Below are positions 52,545 through 63,026 of a stretch of DNA of 64,000 nucleotides, piece by piece. The notes below the pieces were generated by a model. That model was not told the origin of the DNA and searched no databases. It saw only the letters and a list, made by a program, of their open reading frames with translations. The stretch comes from Bacilli bacterium (GTDB lineage Bacteria; Bacillota_I; Bacilli_A; RFN20; CAG-826), in the NCBI GenBank assembly GCA_024399115.1, contig JAKSHZ010000004.1, positions 64,052 through 128,051 of the forward strand, written 5' to 3'. Each line of letters opens with the position of its first letter. The stretch's first letter is position 1. A program made the position numbers and the translations under genes.

Positions 52545-52582
52545 TAAATAAAAAGCCCTATATTTAGTGTTTAAGGGCTAAT
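52545..52582 (-). terminator. Terminator after the tail/recombinase chimera
   Basis: Minus-strand stem AGCCCT / AGGGCT with a 14-base loop followed by TTTTATTT, 10 bases after the stop. Confidence 0.7.
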
Positions 52583-52589
52583 TTTATTC

Positions 52590-54500
52590 TTATTTTGTTA
52601 TTTCTATTCCGTTCTTGAATACAAACTTAATTGTTCCATTCTCATCGACTAATGCATCCTGAATCATCAAGTTCCATAGGTCTGTTGAGAATTCATCTAT
52701 GACGGCTTCTTTATCTTCTAAGGAAGCTATGAAGGCATTGAGTATTTCAATCCTGTCTAGCTTTGATTGCTTTTCCTCTAGCAAGGATTCCATTTTGGCT
52801 TTAGATGAATTGAATTGGTTTACCAGTTCTTTGTAGTGCCTTTCATACTCTTCTTGGTCTTGGTTTCTTCTGGCGTTGTCGTGGATTAGGTTCTCTACCA
52901 ATAGCTGAACCTCCTCCATCTCGTTTGCTAAGGCTTGAACCTTTGCGTCTATTTCTTCTGTTGAGGTTAGCATTTCGACTACCGCTTTGGTGTCCTCTAT
53001 CAACCCTTCCTTGTTATCCATCACCTGGTTGTAGACTTCTATGAACTTCCTGTTGACCTCGTCTTGGCTAAGGTTGGGTGACTTGCATCCGCATTTGTAT
53101 TTGCCGTTGCATTGCAATACCTCTTTTCTGTGGATCGAGTTGGAATGCCATACCTTGATCCCGAAGAAGTGCCCGCATTCGGCGCATCTTAGCTTTGCCA
53201 AGCCTAACCCTCCTAGATTCCATCGCCAGACATTTACAGCACTTCCGATGTCCTCTGAATCCATTATCAGCAATTCATATGGCTCGCCGGTTGGACTTGA
53301 ATGAAGCACCACGTTGCCTCCAGAGTTTCCGGTTATAAGTTTTGTAGCTGTTGATACGGCAGAGTTCACTAAGCTAGGGAATCTGTCCACACTCTTTTTC
53401 GTTGTTTCAACCTCATTGCTTATTGTTCTTACGTCGTCAGCTAGGTTGGCTTTTGAGCTTCCTAGTGTTATCGACGTGTATTTTTCAAGCAATGTGTCAT
53501 AGGATGTTTTGACCACCTTAGTTTTTATCGTCACACCTAATTCTGAGTGTCTGACCGTTACCGTATCGCATAGTGACACCCTTTCTAGAACAGCGACGAA
53601 CTCTGGTTGCTTCCAAAGGGCCTCAAACGAGATGTTTATCGTTGGCGTTTCGATGCCTAAAGGATTGTTTTTTAAATATTTCTCTGCCTTTGCCCTTAGA
53701 TGTTCTTCGTCTATAGGCTCGTCATCATCGAACGAATCAGTAAAATCCTTAATTACGTTCTTTCTTTTTTCCAACGTAGTAGATATTGGTATTAGCTGTT
53801 CGGGAAGTGTGATGACCACATCGTTTCCTTCTTCATCTTGTTTGACCGCGTAAGGAAGCAAATCCGTATAAACGTCAGAAACATCGGAGTCGTGGTCGAA
53901 TTTGGTTAGGTTTTTGCCATATTCGATTACTACTCCGTTATTGTTGCCTCTCCCTTGATGATGGATGATTTTGAAGTTGTCCCACTCGAACTCACCGCCC
54001 CACTCGCTCATCAAACTTCCTGCAGAACCGCCTAGACATGCTCTTATGCTTTTGGGCTTATCAACCATGAAGTCCTTGGCGGATGAATAGTCGGTTCTAA
54101 ACGTGAATTGATGAGGGATTGTTGCATTCCCTAGAACAGCCTCCATTGCTTGCGTTGGTGTGGCGCCAGTTAATGAAAACGGAGTGACCGCGATGCCCGC
54201 GAGATCGTAAGAGATGTGCTGAGCATATACACTAACCACCCCATTGATAGGTATTGTAATTCGGTAGATTCTGAAAGCTTGGTTGGATGACGTATCATTA
54301 GGTTTTGCCTTTATGATTCTCTCCTTCTTTAGTTCACGGTAAAGACTACCGTTTGTCGGATATTTCAAGGTAAGCTCGTATTTGCCGTTTCTTTCTTCAG
54401 TTACAATGCATGACGTCGTTTCCGATAAAGCACCAATACCATAGGTATTGAAATTGGTTGCATCAGCTTTATATAGAATTGGTATCATAAGCTCACCCAC
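52590..54500 (-). pseudogene. Chimeric ORF: phage tail protein N-terminus fused to large serine recombinase C-terminus
   Basis: 636 residues. Residues 1-430 match siphovirus tail-endopeptidase/minor structural proteins (MIPILYKADATNFNTYGIGALSE, YAQHISYDLAGIAVTPF, then VWRWNLGGLG as in tail spikes). From about residue 432 it changes to the zinc-ribbon and coiled-coil C-terminus of a large serine recombinase: RCAECGHFFGIKVWHSNS, LQCNGKYKCGCKSP, NARRNQDQEEYERHY and the ending GTIKFVFKNGIEI. The catalytic resolvase domain is missing. An in-frame prophage deletion best explains it; unlikely to work as either protein. Confidence 0.75.
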
Positions 54501-55201
54501 CTTGGTATTATCTCGACGCTAGTTATCCCTCCTTCAAAAGATATAGAGTTTAATCCAGGTTGCAATTCAGGGAATCCATCGCCTGAGACCGTATCGTTCT
54601 TAGGAGTTGTGTCATGATAGAAATTCATTAATTCAGAGTCGCATTCCGTATAACCGTTTAGAGTTTCAAATTGCCATACCTTATTGTTGATGATAAGGCT
54701 TCCTGATCCTCTTCCAATCACCTTGATGTAAGGTTTTGAAGAAAATGCAAATTCATTATTTAGAGTGAAGGATGAATCGTGAGTTTCCTTTGCTAAGCCA
54801 GAAAGTAGATATCTGAATGGAACGCACGAGAAAGTAATGGTAAAAACCCCAATCTTTAGTGCTTCATCGGTTATATCAAGTTTGCTGTTGAACACCGCTC
54901 TTCTCTTGAACTTCGCGTCATAACTGTCAGTTAAATCGTGGTATCTGTCTGGTTCCTTGTAGAGCCAGTTTTTAATTTTTGTTAGCTTGTCGCATAGTTC
55001 ATCTATGGACTTTGCTGGTACATAACAGGTATAGGAAACAGTGACGTTTGCGTATCTTCCGTTTGGAGATATTAAGTCACCGTTCCTTCCTGGTATTGTT
55101 GTAAGATTTGCATCGTACTTAGGAGCTGAATAGATGTTTTTTGTTTGAATTCTGATACCTAAGCTTTCACTAGATATTCCATTGTAGATTAAATAACTCA
55201 T
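54485..55201 (-). CDS. Phage distal tail (Dit-like) protein
   Basis: 238 residues. Start SYLIYNGISSESLGIRIQTKNIYSAP, then TTIPGRNGDLISPNGRYANVTVSYTCYV and the C-terminal galectin-like PYIKVIGRGSGSLIINNK, as in siphovirus distal tail proteins of Firmicutes phages. Apparently intact. It overlaps the tape measure fragment by 4 bases and the chimera by 16. Part of a decayed prophage. Confidence 0.82.
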   Translation of the reverse strand: MSYLIYNGISSESLGIRIQTKNIYSAPKYDANLTTIPGRNGDLISPNGRYANVTVSYTCYVPAKSIDELCDKLTKIKNWLYKEPDRYHDLTDSYDAKFKRRAVFNSKLDITDEALKIGVFTITFSCVPFRYLLSGLAKETHDSSFTLNNEFAFSSKPYIKVIGRGSGSLIINNKVWQFETLNGYTECDSELMNFYHDTTPKNDTVSGDGFPELQPGLNSISFEGGITSVEIIPRWVSL

Positions 55202-56217
55202 CCGAAAACCACTCCTTTCCTCTTTGCAAAATTACTTGCTGTTTCCATTATCTCTTCAGTAAGACTGTTGATGTCTTCCTTTGAGTAATTGTTAAAGTTA
55301 GCTATGCTAAGTTGTAACGATAGACCGCCTAATGGTTGACTTATGCCGTTTCTAATGCTTCCTGCAGTACTTGAAACATTGAAGTCTGTAGGAACACCGC
55401 TCATGTCAGCGGATAAGTCATCAAACACGGAATTCAAATCCTTAGTCATATCATTCGCTGAATCGATGACCTCGCCTGCTGTCTCATCAATGCCTCCGGC
55501 TAAGCCCTCCATCAACATATCTCCGATCCATGCCATCTTCTTTGATGGTGAATGAATACCGAAGAAGTTCTTTATTCCGCTCCATAGATCACTAGCCCAG
55601 TTTGAAACCTTATCCCATATCCAACCAGCTAAGCTTTGTATACCTTCCCATAAGCCTTTTACTAGGTTCTTTCCTACATCGGCCATTTGTGAGAAACCGG
55701 ATGCAAAACCATTAATGATTGACGATAGGATTTGAGGTATTGCCTTAACAATTTCTATTATGATTGTCGGTAAGTTTTTGATTAAACTTGTAAACAAATC
55801 GATACCGCATTGGATAATCAGCGGGATGTTAGATACTAAAGCATTTATTATCGAATTGATGATCGTTGGAATAGAAACAAGCAGCAACTCTATGATGGTT
55901 GGTAGAGCTTGTATCAATGAAGTAAATAGATTAATGCCTGCCTCAATGATTAATGGCAGGTTCTCTACTATCGCATTGATGATTCCGTCAATGATCACAG
56001 GTATTGCCGTTAATATCCCCTCTATGATGGTTGGAAGCGCCTCGATAAGACTGGTAAATAATTTAATGCCAGTCTCAATGATCTGCGGTATTGATCCTAT
56101 TATGAAATCCACTACAGAAACGATTAACTCCGGAAGCGCCTCAATTAACACCGGAATTGCATCAATAACCCCTTGTGCCAGCCCACTGATTAACTGCAAG
56201 GCTGCATCAAGAATCAT
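55198..56217 (-). pseudogene. Tape measure protein, C-terminal fragment
   Basis: 339 residues. Tandem helical repeats of the type GLAQGVIDAIPVLIEALPELI and LFTSLIEALPTIIEGILTAIP fill residues 1-180; the end GIHSPSKKMAWIGDMLMEGLAGGID is the usual tape measure tail. The frame begins inside the last codons of the upstream chimera in another register, so the gene is cut from its N-terminal half and the central part is missing. Confidence 0.8.
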
Positions 56218-58486
56218 TCTTCATTGCAGTGATATTCTTCTTCATCGAGCCAGTCAAAGTCTCAACAGATACGTCCACAAGTTCAGCAGCGTACATATAC
56301 TCTTGAAGTTTCTCAGCAGATATTCCAGTAACTGTGCTTTCTGTAAGAACGGTATCAGCATAAGCTGCACCTTCCTTTGTCATGTCGACTAAGGCTTTTC
56401 CTGCCGCAACAGCCGCAGCTGTGACCGCCGCAAATGCTGCAGCCATTGTCGCACCAACCGCTTTACATACGCCGCCTAATGCCTCGAATTTGCCCTTGGA
56501 ATCGTCTGCCTTATCCGCTGCATCTTCAATATCCTTGCCCATTCCCTTTGCAGAATCACCGGCTTCATCCATGCCTTTATCGGTCTTACTCAAGGCTTCA
56601 TTGTTGTCCTTGAGTTCCTTTTCCATCTTATTCAACTCTGCTTGAGCATTGTTGAGCTGGATTTGCCATGCTTGGGTTCTCTTATCGTTTTCACCAAAAG
56701 ATGATGCGGCATTTTCAAGAGCTGAACGCAAGACTTCTATCTTTTGCTTTTGTGTATCTATGGACTTCCTTATATCCATTTGTTTCGATTCACCGCTTAA
56801 ATATCTGGACATCGATGCGGCTGTGATGCCGTTGGTTTCAAAATGCTTAGTGTTGTACTCGTAAAGATCAATTAGCTCCTTAATGCAACTACTTAGACTC
56901 TCTGAATCCTCAATCAATCTAATGACCTTCTTTTCGGCATCTAGATTTCTCTTTTTCATTTCTGCCAAATCGCTGCGAGTAAGCATATTGTCAAAGTCAT
57001 TGGATAAGGTAATTTCGTATTTCATATCGTCTTCTATGCCTTTGCATAGGTAACAGAACGTTGTGACATTCTTGCTTGAGATGTATGATTTGCCGCTTTT
57101 AACCTTGAATTTAAGAGCACATTCATCCATGTGCCTCTTCGCATATTCTGTGATTACCGCATCGCCGTCATCGTCCCTGATTACATATTTTTCATCATCG
57201 TAAATGACATGGTTATCTACGTAGATGAAGTTCTGCAGATATATCATGCCCAGAAGGTTGTAATCGTTCCTCTGGCTGTATGCTTTTATGAATTCTTCTT
57301 CTGTTATCGAATAGGATTCATCATACTTTAACGAGCCTTTTTTATAAGAATGGGCATCTATATACCTTTCTTTCTCTCTATCCCATTCGAATACGCTTAT
57401 CCCATCAAGGAAGCCCAACTCCCTTAGTCGCTTCTTTATCGCTGGAATGGTGACACTGAACTCAGATCTAAGATCGCTAATCATCCTATCCATGAATTCT
57501 ATAGGCTCGGCTTTTTCGCTATAGGTTTTATAAAGATATTTGGCTCTGTTCTTGAATGTCTCCTCTGGCATTACCAAATATGGAGCAATACCATTCGCTT
57601 GAGATTCCATGAAGGACTCATTTTCGTTTGTTTCCTCTATCCCGCTAACAGTTCCACCGTTGACACAAGAAATACAGGAAATATGACCATTAGTTATGAA
57701 TTTGGCAAATATGAATGCTTTCTTATGCAAAGCGTAATGGACGCATTCATGAGCTATAGTGATCTCCTCGCTTCCGTATGAATACACAGAGTGACATGCA
57801 GGATCATATAGGATGGTATTTGCTGGAACCGTAACTTCAACTTGCTCATCTCTGTTTTTGTCATAGAAAGTGGTCTTTGTTTCTGCAAAATAAATCTGAC
57901 CGAATATCGCTTTGCCTTTTTCAAAAGCGAACCCTGAATTCAACGGTTTAACCGCTAGCCCCATCTTGCTGGCGAGTTCTCTTGCCCTTATAGGCTTATT
58001 CAAGTCATAATCTGGACCATAATACTGTTTAATGATATCGACAGCATATTTAGAGTATTCTGCTGCGCTAATTATCGGAACCATATCTCCATTCAGAGGT
58101 TTATGTTTTGCTTCTTTTTCATATGGCTCTGGACCATATAGCCTTGCTTTCTTCAGCGCATTTAATTTCGCAGAGCCGTGGATGACGATCCATATATTCG
58201 AAGCACAGTCCGAATCATGGTCCGCTCTTCTTTTAACGTATCTTATGAATTCATAGTTAACATCGCATCTGCACACGACATCAAAATCAATGTCGTTTTC
58301 GCCTTTATCCTCGATATACACCGCTTCAACACTGTAATCTTCGAGTTCAGGATGCATAACTCTTACGTCATCGTCAATTTGATCGCGTATGAAAGAAGGG
58401 TGTGATGAAACATATCCATTTAATCTCTCATAAATGGAATCATAGTAGTATTCTTCAATAAATGATTTAAACGTATTATTTTTCAT
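56207..58486 (-). pseudogene. Chimeric ORF: ImmA/IrrE-like metallopeptidase fused to tape measure N-terminus
   Basis: 759 residues. The first 550 hold an ImmA/IrrE-type peptidase with zinc motif HECVHYALH (about residues 246-254) and NESFMESQANGIAPYLVMP (third-ligand helix). From about residue 567 it becomes the coiled-coil start of a tape measure protein (RKSIDTQKQKIEVLRSALEN, then an Ala-rich membrane-like segment), ending out of frame with the next fragment. A large deletion between the immunity and tail regions of a prophage explains it. The peptidase part may still be functional. Confidence 0.72.
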
Positions 58487-58503
58487 TGCTCTCCTCCTAA
58501 CTA

Positions 58504-58533
58504 TAAAAGGGGATCATCCAAAGATAACCCCCA
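58504..58533 (-). terminator. Terminator of the AIPR-GHKL operon
   Basis: Minus-strand stem built on GGGG/CCCC with GTTATC/GATGAT pairs and a 4-base loop, followed by TTTTAT, just after the GHKL gene. Confidence 0.6.
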
Positions 58534-58538
58534 TTTAG

Positions 58539-60746
58539 TTACATTACCTCCACTACTTTCGCGTCGACAGTGCTGACAAATGCTTTGATGAAGGACAGGA
58601 TCACTCTATTCTTATCTTCGTCTTTCTCGATAGCATCGTAGAATTCTCCGTAGAATAGAGAGAATAACACAATCGGTTTAATGATTTTGTTTTTTGTCTT
58701 AGAAATTTCATCTGATGATGCAGATAAACCATAGACCTCGCTTCTTAATTGATCGGAATCTAGGCACAACTTAACGGTAATTTTCTTATTGACCGTATCT
58801 CTAGCCACGTCGCATATCAATGTTGCTTCATCTAAGATTTTAATATCTAAATCTAGGCTTTTTGCAGGGTTATTGTTTTCTTTTTCTGGAGTCTTTTCGT
58901 TTTTAATCTCGAAGGTGATCTTCTCTGATTCAAGCGAATAAGCGTTATTCTTGAAATACATGAATTGGAACGTGTAAGTTCCTGGCTTTAAGACTCCCGC
59001 ATTAATAGTGTATTGTATTCTTCCGTTCATGAAGTTTCTTTGGATGTCTCCAAAGTTTCTGTCATTCATGAACGTATAAATTAAAGCTTCCTCGTTGATG
59101 TGTTTTTGAGCCTTTGTTGTAACAACAAAGACAACATTTTCGTCCCTATAGAACTCTCTTTTTGGCGAAGTGATATCTAAAGAAACGATATGGTCTTCGT
59201 ATATTTCTTCTGGAGTTGGATTGTAGTGATGCCCAGGCTTGCCAGGAAGCACTGTACCAGTCTTTAAAAACTTGCTGTACTCGTTCTTTACCTGGCGAGA
59301 AACTTCATCTAACAAATCTTGGTCTATTGATGACGAAACAGACTTCTCACCAATAATACCATTGATTTCAATCAGTTTTTCGGTTGAGGCAAGAGCCTTG
59401 ACTACCTTATCTAAGAAACCATGAGTAAGGTCGCTATCAACGATTCTTGCTCTATCCGTAGTGAAGAATTTGTATTTTTCTGTTTCCAAAACGTCAAGAT
59501 TAATTACTACCATTAATCTATAACGCAGGAAATTTAGACCAGCGTTATTAAGTTTTGTGTATCTCTCTGTTGTAATAGTTTGCCCGTTTACTGTATAGAT
59601 GATCGGATCATAATATACATTGAACTGCTCAAACACTTTCTTACATTCAGATTCGCTGCCCCACTTCGCTTCATCGTTCGGAAGGAGCATATAGTAATCT
59701 ATATTATACAAGCGATTATTGTGCTCAATTTTGATAGTTCCACAGTAATCCTTCTTAACGTAACGTTTGGAAGTTTTTAATTTGAGTTGAGAACCGTATA
59801 CCGATCTGTTTTGCAAATGGGCATTTGATGAATAATCTGCTCTGTTTTCTATCACCTTAACAGGCAAACCAACGTTGAATAACTCTGTATTAAGATAGTC
59901 GCCAAGCATTCCTGGCTTTGTAACTTCATTATCTCTGAATCTTTTTGAAATTTCAGATTCAACCATCCTAACTAGAGTTCCGGACTCCTCTTCTGCAATG
60001 AAATCTTCTAAGTATAGGTCATCACATTTGAAACCATCAAATTCGACTTCAGGAATTTGATCTTCTAATGTCATATAGACATATACCATGTTCTTATAAT
60101 CTGTCAATTCAACACGCTTGATGACAGTAAATGACACCTTACCATTCTTCTTTGACAAGATTATTGTCGCATATGTAAATGGCAAAGAGGTTGAACCACC
60201 TTGACCGAATGCACCAATCAAATAAGACTTATCTCTAGATAATTTATTACCATGATTGATGGATAAGATCGTATTCTCGAATTCACTTCCAAGTAGACCA
60301 GTACCTTTATCAATAATGTCGAATGTTGGCTTGTTTGATCTTGAACCGTCGTTTACAGCTAATATTACTTGGTCTTCAGCATCTTTTGCAGATGATCTAT
60401 CAGCGCTGTCGTTCATGACATCCTGCATATTGGAGTAATAATTAGGGAACGCCTTTTTAATGATTACTCTAGAATCTTTTGCTGTTCCAATACCGCATTT
60501 GTTCTTTTGCTTTTCAATGACAGCATCAATAGCATTAGTGATTCGCTCTACTAATCCTTTCTCTCCACTTGTAAGCTGACCTACGTTTGAGCCGTTAGAG
60601 CTGCTGTTTCCTAAAAAGCGGTAATTCGCTTTGATTTTGTCGTAAGAGAGGTCTCTCTCGTTAAGATCGAGACCTGTGTACTTCTTTAAGAAGGCATCAA
60701 CTTGCGACTCTTTATAAATAGAAAGCACTTCTTCAATTCTAATCAT
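58539..60746 (-). CDS. GHKL (HSP90-like) ATPase partner of AIPR
   Basis: 735 residues. GHKL motifs: N-box LVERITNAIDAVIEKQ (about residues 66-81), G1 FDIIDKGTGLLGSEF, G2 LIGAFGQGGSTSLPFTYA. The centre has RYKLMVV-type strands typical of the ATPase-transducer fold, and the C-terminal 250 residues are beta-rich then helical with no recognised nuclease. It follows the AIPR gene by 18 bases and shares its promoter, so the two form a two-gene defence-like unit. The partner's phage-resistance role is known for the AIPR family; the joint function is inferred. Confidence 0.78.
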   Translation of the reverse strand: MIRIEEVLSIYKESQVDAFLKKYTGLDLNERDLSYDKIKANYRFLGNSSSNGSNVGQLTSGEKGLVERITNAIDAVIEKQKNKCGIGTAKDSRVIIKKAFPNYYSNMQDVMNDSADRSSAKDAEDQVILAVNDGSRSNKPTFDIIDKGTGLLGSEFENTILSINHGNKLSRDKSYLIGAFGQGGSTSLPFTYATIILSKKNGKVSFTVIKRVELTDYKNMVYVYMTLEDQIPEVEFDGFKCDDLYLEDFIAEEESGTLVRMVESEISKRFRDNEVTKPGMLGDYLNTELFNVGLPVKVIENRADYSSNAHLQNRSVYGSQLKLKTSKRYVKKDYCGTIKIEHNNRLYNIDYYMLLPNDEAKWGSESECKKVFEQFNVYYDPIIYTVNGQTITTERYTKLNNAGLNFLRYRLMVVINLDVLETEKYKFFTTDRARIVDSDLTHGFLDKVVKALASTEKLIEINGIIGEKSVSSSIDQDLLDEVSRQVKNEYSKFLKTGTVLPGKPGHHYNPTPEEIYEDHIVSLDITSPKREFYRDENVVFVVTTKAQKHINEEALIYTFMNDRNFGDIQRNFMNGRIQYTINAGVLKPGTYTFQFMYFKNNAYSLESEKITFEIKNEKTPEKENNNPAKSLDLDIKILDEATLICDVARDTVNKKITVKLCLDSDQLRSEVYGLSASSDEISKTKNKIIKPIVLFSLFYGEFYDAIEKDEDKNRVILSFIKAFVSTVDAKVVEVM

Positions 60747-60764
60747 AAAGCACCTCCGCAGCGA

Positions 60765-61979
60765 TTATCTGCCCATCATCATGGTAGTCATCTTGACTTG
60801 CATGAATAATGTTTGCCAAAGGTTGCTGTTCTTTCCTGTTGCATTAGGATTGTTACCTAAGTCACGTGACATTTGGATCGTGCTAGCAACTAAGCTATTT
60901 CCAAGTTCATTTAGTAATGCAATTGGATCTGATAACCATTCGTATTTGCCGTTTTTTTCAACAACTAAAGCTCTGAATGCTCCGATAATCGGATAAAGGA
61001 ATCCATTAGGAGAGCTGTAGTCCATTTCATATTCATAGAACTTGGATTTGTATTTTTCTTTTCCAGGCTTTACCATGCTTACGCCAGTGATTGAACCGTA
61101 TTTCTTAACGCCGGTTGCTTCACCTTTATAGAATTCAGGCATTCTTCTCTCTAATTCATCATAAAGCTTAGCAATTTGAGGCATAATGTCCTTCATTTTG
61201 TAATATGGGTTAGTTGTTTGGTCGTTTTCGTGCTTCTTATGCTCCTCAATATAGAAATCAGTGCATGACTTCTTGCTTGAGTATGAGTTAATTGGCATAG
61301 GTGAAAGCTTGTCTGTTGGATACTTATCAATATTGAATAAGTTAAGAACGGCAAGAATATCAGCGACATCGATTCTCTTGACATCGTTTTGCTTATAGCT
61401 GATATCCCCGAAGAATCTTTCGTTTCTGAAAGCATCCTTGATCAATTCGAATCTATTCTCTAATTCAGCGATAGATTGATCGTTAACTTGAACTGAAGTA
61501 TTTCTAGCGCCAGCTAATTGTTCGAACATATCTTCGATGCCTGTTAGAACTTCCACTTTAACATATTGTTCGCCAGCCTCTAATTGATCTCTGACGTCTT
61601 TGATAATTGTGTAAGTGTGTCCACCATCGACGTTTCCGTGCACTGTTAAATCTTCAAATAAAACAGTTACTACATTCTCTTCGTTGTTATAGCTGACTGA
61701 TTTTGCAGAAAGCAAAATTCCTCTATTGAGAAGATAGAAATTTCTTTCTGTATGGTTAGTTAATGATGTTTGAATCTTCTTTGCGACTTTAGTCTTCTCG
61801 TTTTGCATTCTAGGATTTGTTCCCATTGGGATGTCTGTTGGTAAATCCTTAACGTCGCAAATTAATACGTACATTTCTGGTTTAGTTTCACCTACATTTT
61901 CAGACTTAATGTAAGGGTTTGGAATCTTTCTAAAGCTTGAAACTTTGAACTTTAGTTCCATTCTGTTGTTATTGCTCAT
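60765..61979 (-). CDS. AIPR (abortive infection phage resistance) family protein
   Basis: 404 residues. The segment NFYLLNRGILLSAKSVSYNN, the motif HGNVDGGHTYTII and the later GARNTSVQVNDQSIAELENRFELIKDAF are characteristic of AIPR proteins. The family is linked to abortive infection systems; its enzymatic activity is not certain. First gene of the AIPR-GHKL pair, with ribosome binding site AGAGGTC and promoter at 62059-62087. Confidence 0.85.
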   Translation of the reverse strand: MSNNNRMELKFKVSSFRKIPNPYIKSENVGETKPEMYVLICDVKDLPTDIPMGTNPRMQNEKTKVAKKIQTSLTNHTERNFYLLNRGILLSAKSVSYNNEENVVTVLFEDLTVHGNVDGGHTYTIIKDVRDQLEAGEQYVKVEVLTGIEDMFEQLAGARNTSVQVNDQSIAELENRFELIKDAFRNERFFGDISYKQNDVKRIDVADILAVLNLFNIDKYPTDKLSPMPINSYSSKKSCTDFYIEEHKKHENDQTTNPYYKMKDIMPQIAKLYDELERRMPEFYKGEATGVKKYGSITGVSMVKPGKEKYKSKFYEYEMDYSSPNGFLYPIIGAFRALVVEKNGKYEWLSDPIALLNELGNSLVASTIQMSRDLGNNPNATGKNSNLWQTLFMQVKMTTMMMGR

Positions 61980-62058
61980 CTGTGAGACCTCTTTCTCTGC
62001 TTCATTTTCTTAGCCAAGCAGTGGCTTCAATGCATACAGGATTACCTCATGCACTTAT

Positions 62059-62087
62059 ATTTTATTCTAATCGTGTATTTCTCTCAA
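62059..62087 (-). promoter_or_regulatory. Promoter of AIPR-GHKL with embedded TACACGATTA
   Basis: Minus-strand TTGAGA, exactly 17-bp spacer, TAAAAT. The spacer contains TACACGATTA, the motif arrayed at 40844-40914. The divergent XRE gene starts 59 bp away. Confidence 0.6.
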
Positions 62088-62145
62088 CGTCATATATAGC
62101 GTTTTGATATTTATTTTGATATAATATCTTTAAGAAGGTGATAGA

Positions 62146-62400
62146 GTGTCTAAGAGAAAATCCAACAAGGATCTGGGTTATCGATATAGATTAGGGCAGA
62201 ACATCGCTCGAATCAGAAAACAGGAAACCGGATATACTCAAGAAGACATGGAATTGTATACGGGCGTTTCACGTGCCTATTATGGAAGGATCGAGCTCGG
62301 AGTTCACGCTGCATCAATTGATGTGCTAATAAAAATAGCGGACGCGTTAAACGTTCCGCTATATAGATTATTTTTAGATGAGAATGATAAACCAATTTGA
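62146..62400 (+). CDS. Cro-like XRE regulator
   Basis: 84 residues starting at GTG with ribosome binding site AAGGTG. A single helix-turn-helix domain: YRLGQNIARIRKQETGYTQEDMELYTGVSRAYYGRIELG, then AASIDVLIKIADALNVPLYRLF. Close to the small controllers (C proteins) of restriction systems in size and layout. Divergent from AIPR-GHKL and next to the DpnII-type operon, so it may control either. Confidence 0.82.
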   Translation: MSKRKSNKDLGYRYRLGQNIARIRKQETGYTQEDMELYTGVSRAYYGRIELGVHAASIDVLIKIADALNVPLYRLFLDENDKPI

Positions 62401-62474
62401 TTATTAATCTGTAAATAATATATGGACCAATTCTTCTAAAAAAGGCACACCAGATTATTGATGTGCTTTTTCAG

Positions 62475-63017
62475 TTATATCAAATTATTATTTTTTAATC
62501 CATCAAATAACATTTGTCTACCAGACCAATTCCAATATGTCATATCTTGTTCGATAAACAACCATTTGACACATAAAATAATTATTTCTATAGGTCGTTG
62601 TGTACCAGAATAATCCGTGAAATGGCCCAAACTAGTCGACGAGAAATTAACATTTTGACAATTAAAGATATCCAATAATATAGGTTTAATTTTAGAATCA
62701 TAATGTTTGGTATTTTGATTTCTGCAATCTGAAAGTGCTAAGAAAATATCATTATGAGACGGATCTGTGTGTCTCTTGTTCTTTTTAAAAAACATTCCAT
62801 TTACATGAACTGTAAAATCAAAACCTTTATTTAAAGTCGCAGGACGATGAAGTTCTATTGAAATTCCATTGTAGCTATCTACTGTATAATGCACTTTAGA
62901 AGCTAAAGCGCCAGTTCCAGTTCCAGGATTTTCAGCTAAAAACCAATTTATTACCTCGTCTCTGATAGTTGCTCTTGTCGTGGAACTAAGTGTTTTATTT
63001 AATGTAACTAATGGCAT
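62475..63017 (-). CDS. Unknown protein downstream of the DpnII-type nuclease
   Basis: 180 residues, not recognised. N-terminal helix ATIRDEVINWFLAENPGTG, a beta-rich middle (VHYTVDSYNGISIELHRPATLNKGFDFTVHVNG), then PSHNDIFLALSDCRNQNTKHY and an aromatic C-terminus. It sits 9 bases after the restriction gene in the same operon with its own ribosome binding site (AGGAGG). It may be an accessory restriction subunit. Confidence 0.55.
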   Translation of the reverse strand: MPLVTLNKTLSSTTRATIRDEVINWFLAENPGTGTGALASKVHYTVDSYNGISIELHRPATLNKGFDFTVHVNGMFFKKNKRHTDPSHNDIFLALSDCRNQNTKHYDSKIKPILLDIFNCQNVNFSSTSLGHFTDYSGTQRPIEIIILCVKWLFIEQDMTYWNWSGRQMLFDGLKNNNLI

Positions 63018-63026
63018 ATTTTCCTC

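Noticed and set aside
54485-58486. Functional tail-like (tailocin or contractile injection) particle
   Set aside because: The tape measure is broken in two frames, the tail protein is fused to a recombinase fragment, and no sheath, tube or baseplate genes are present.
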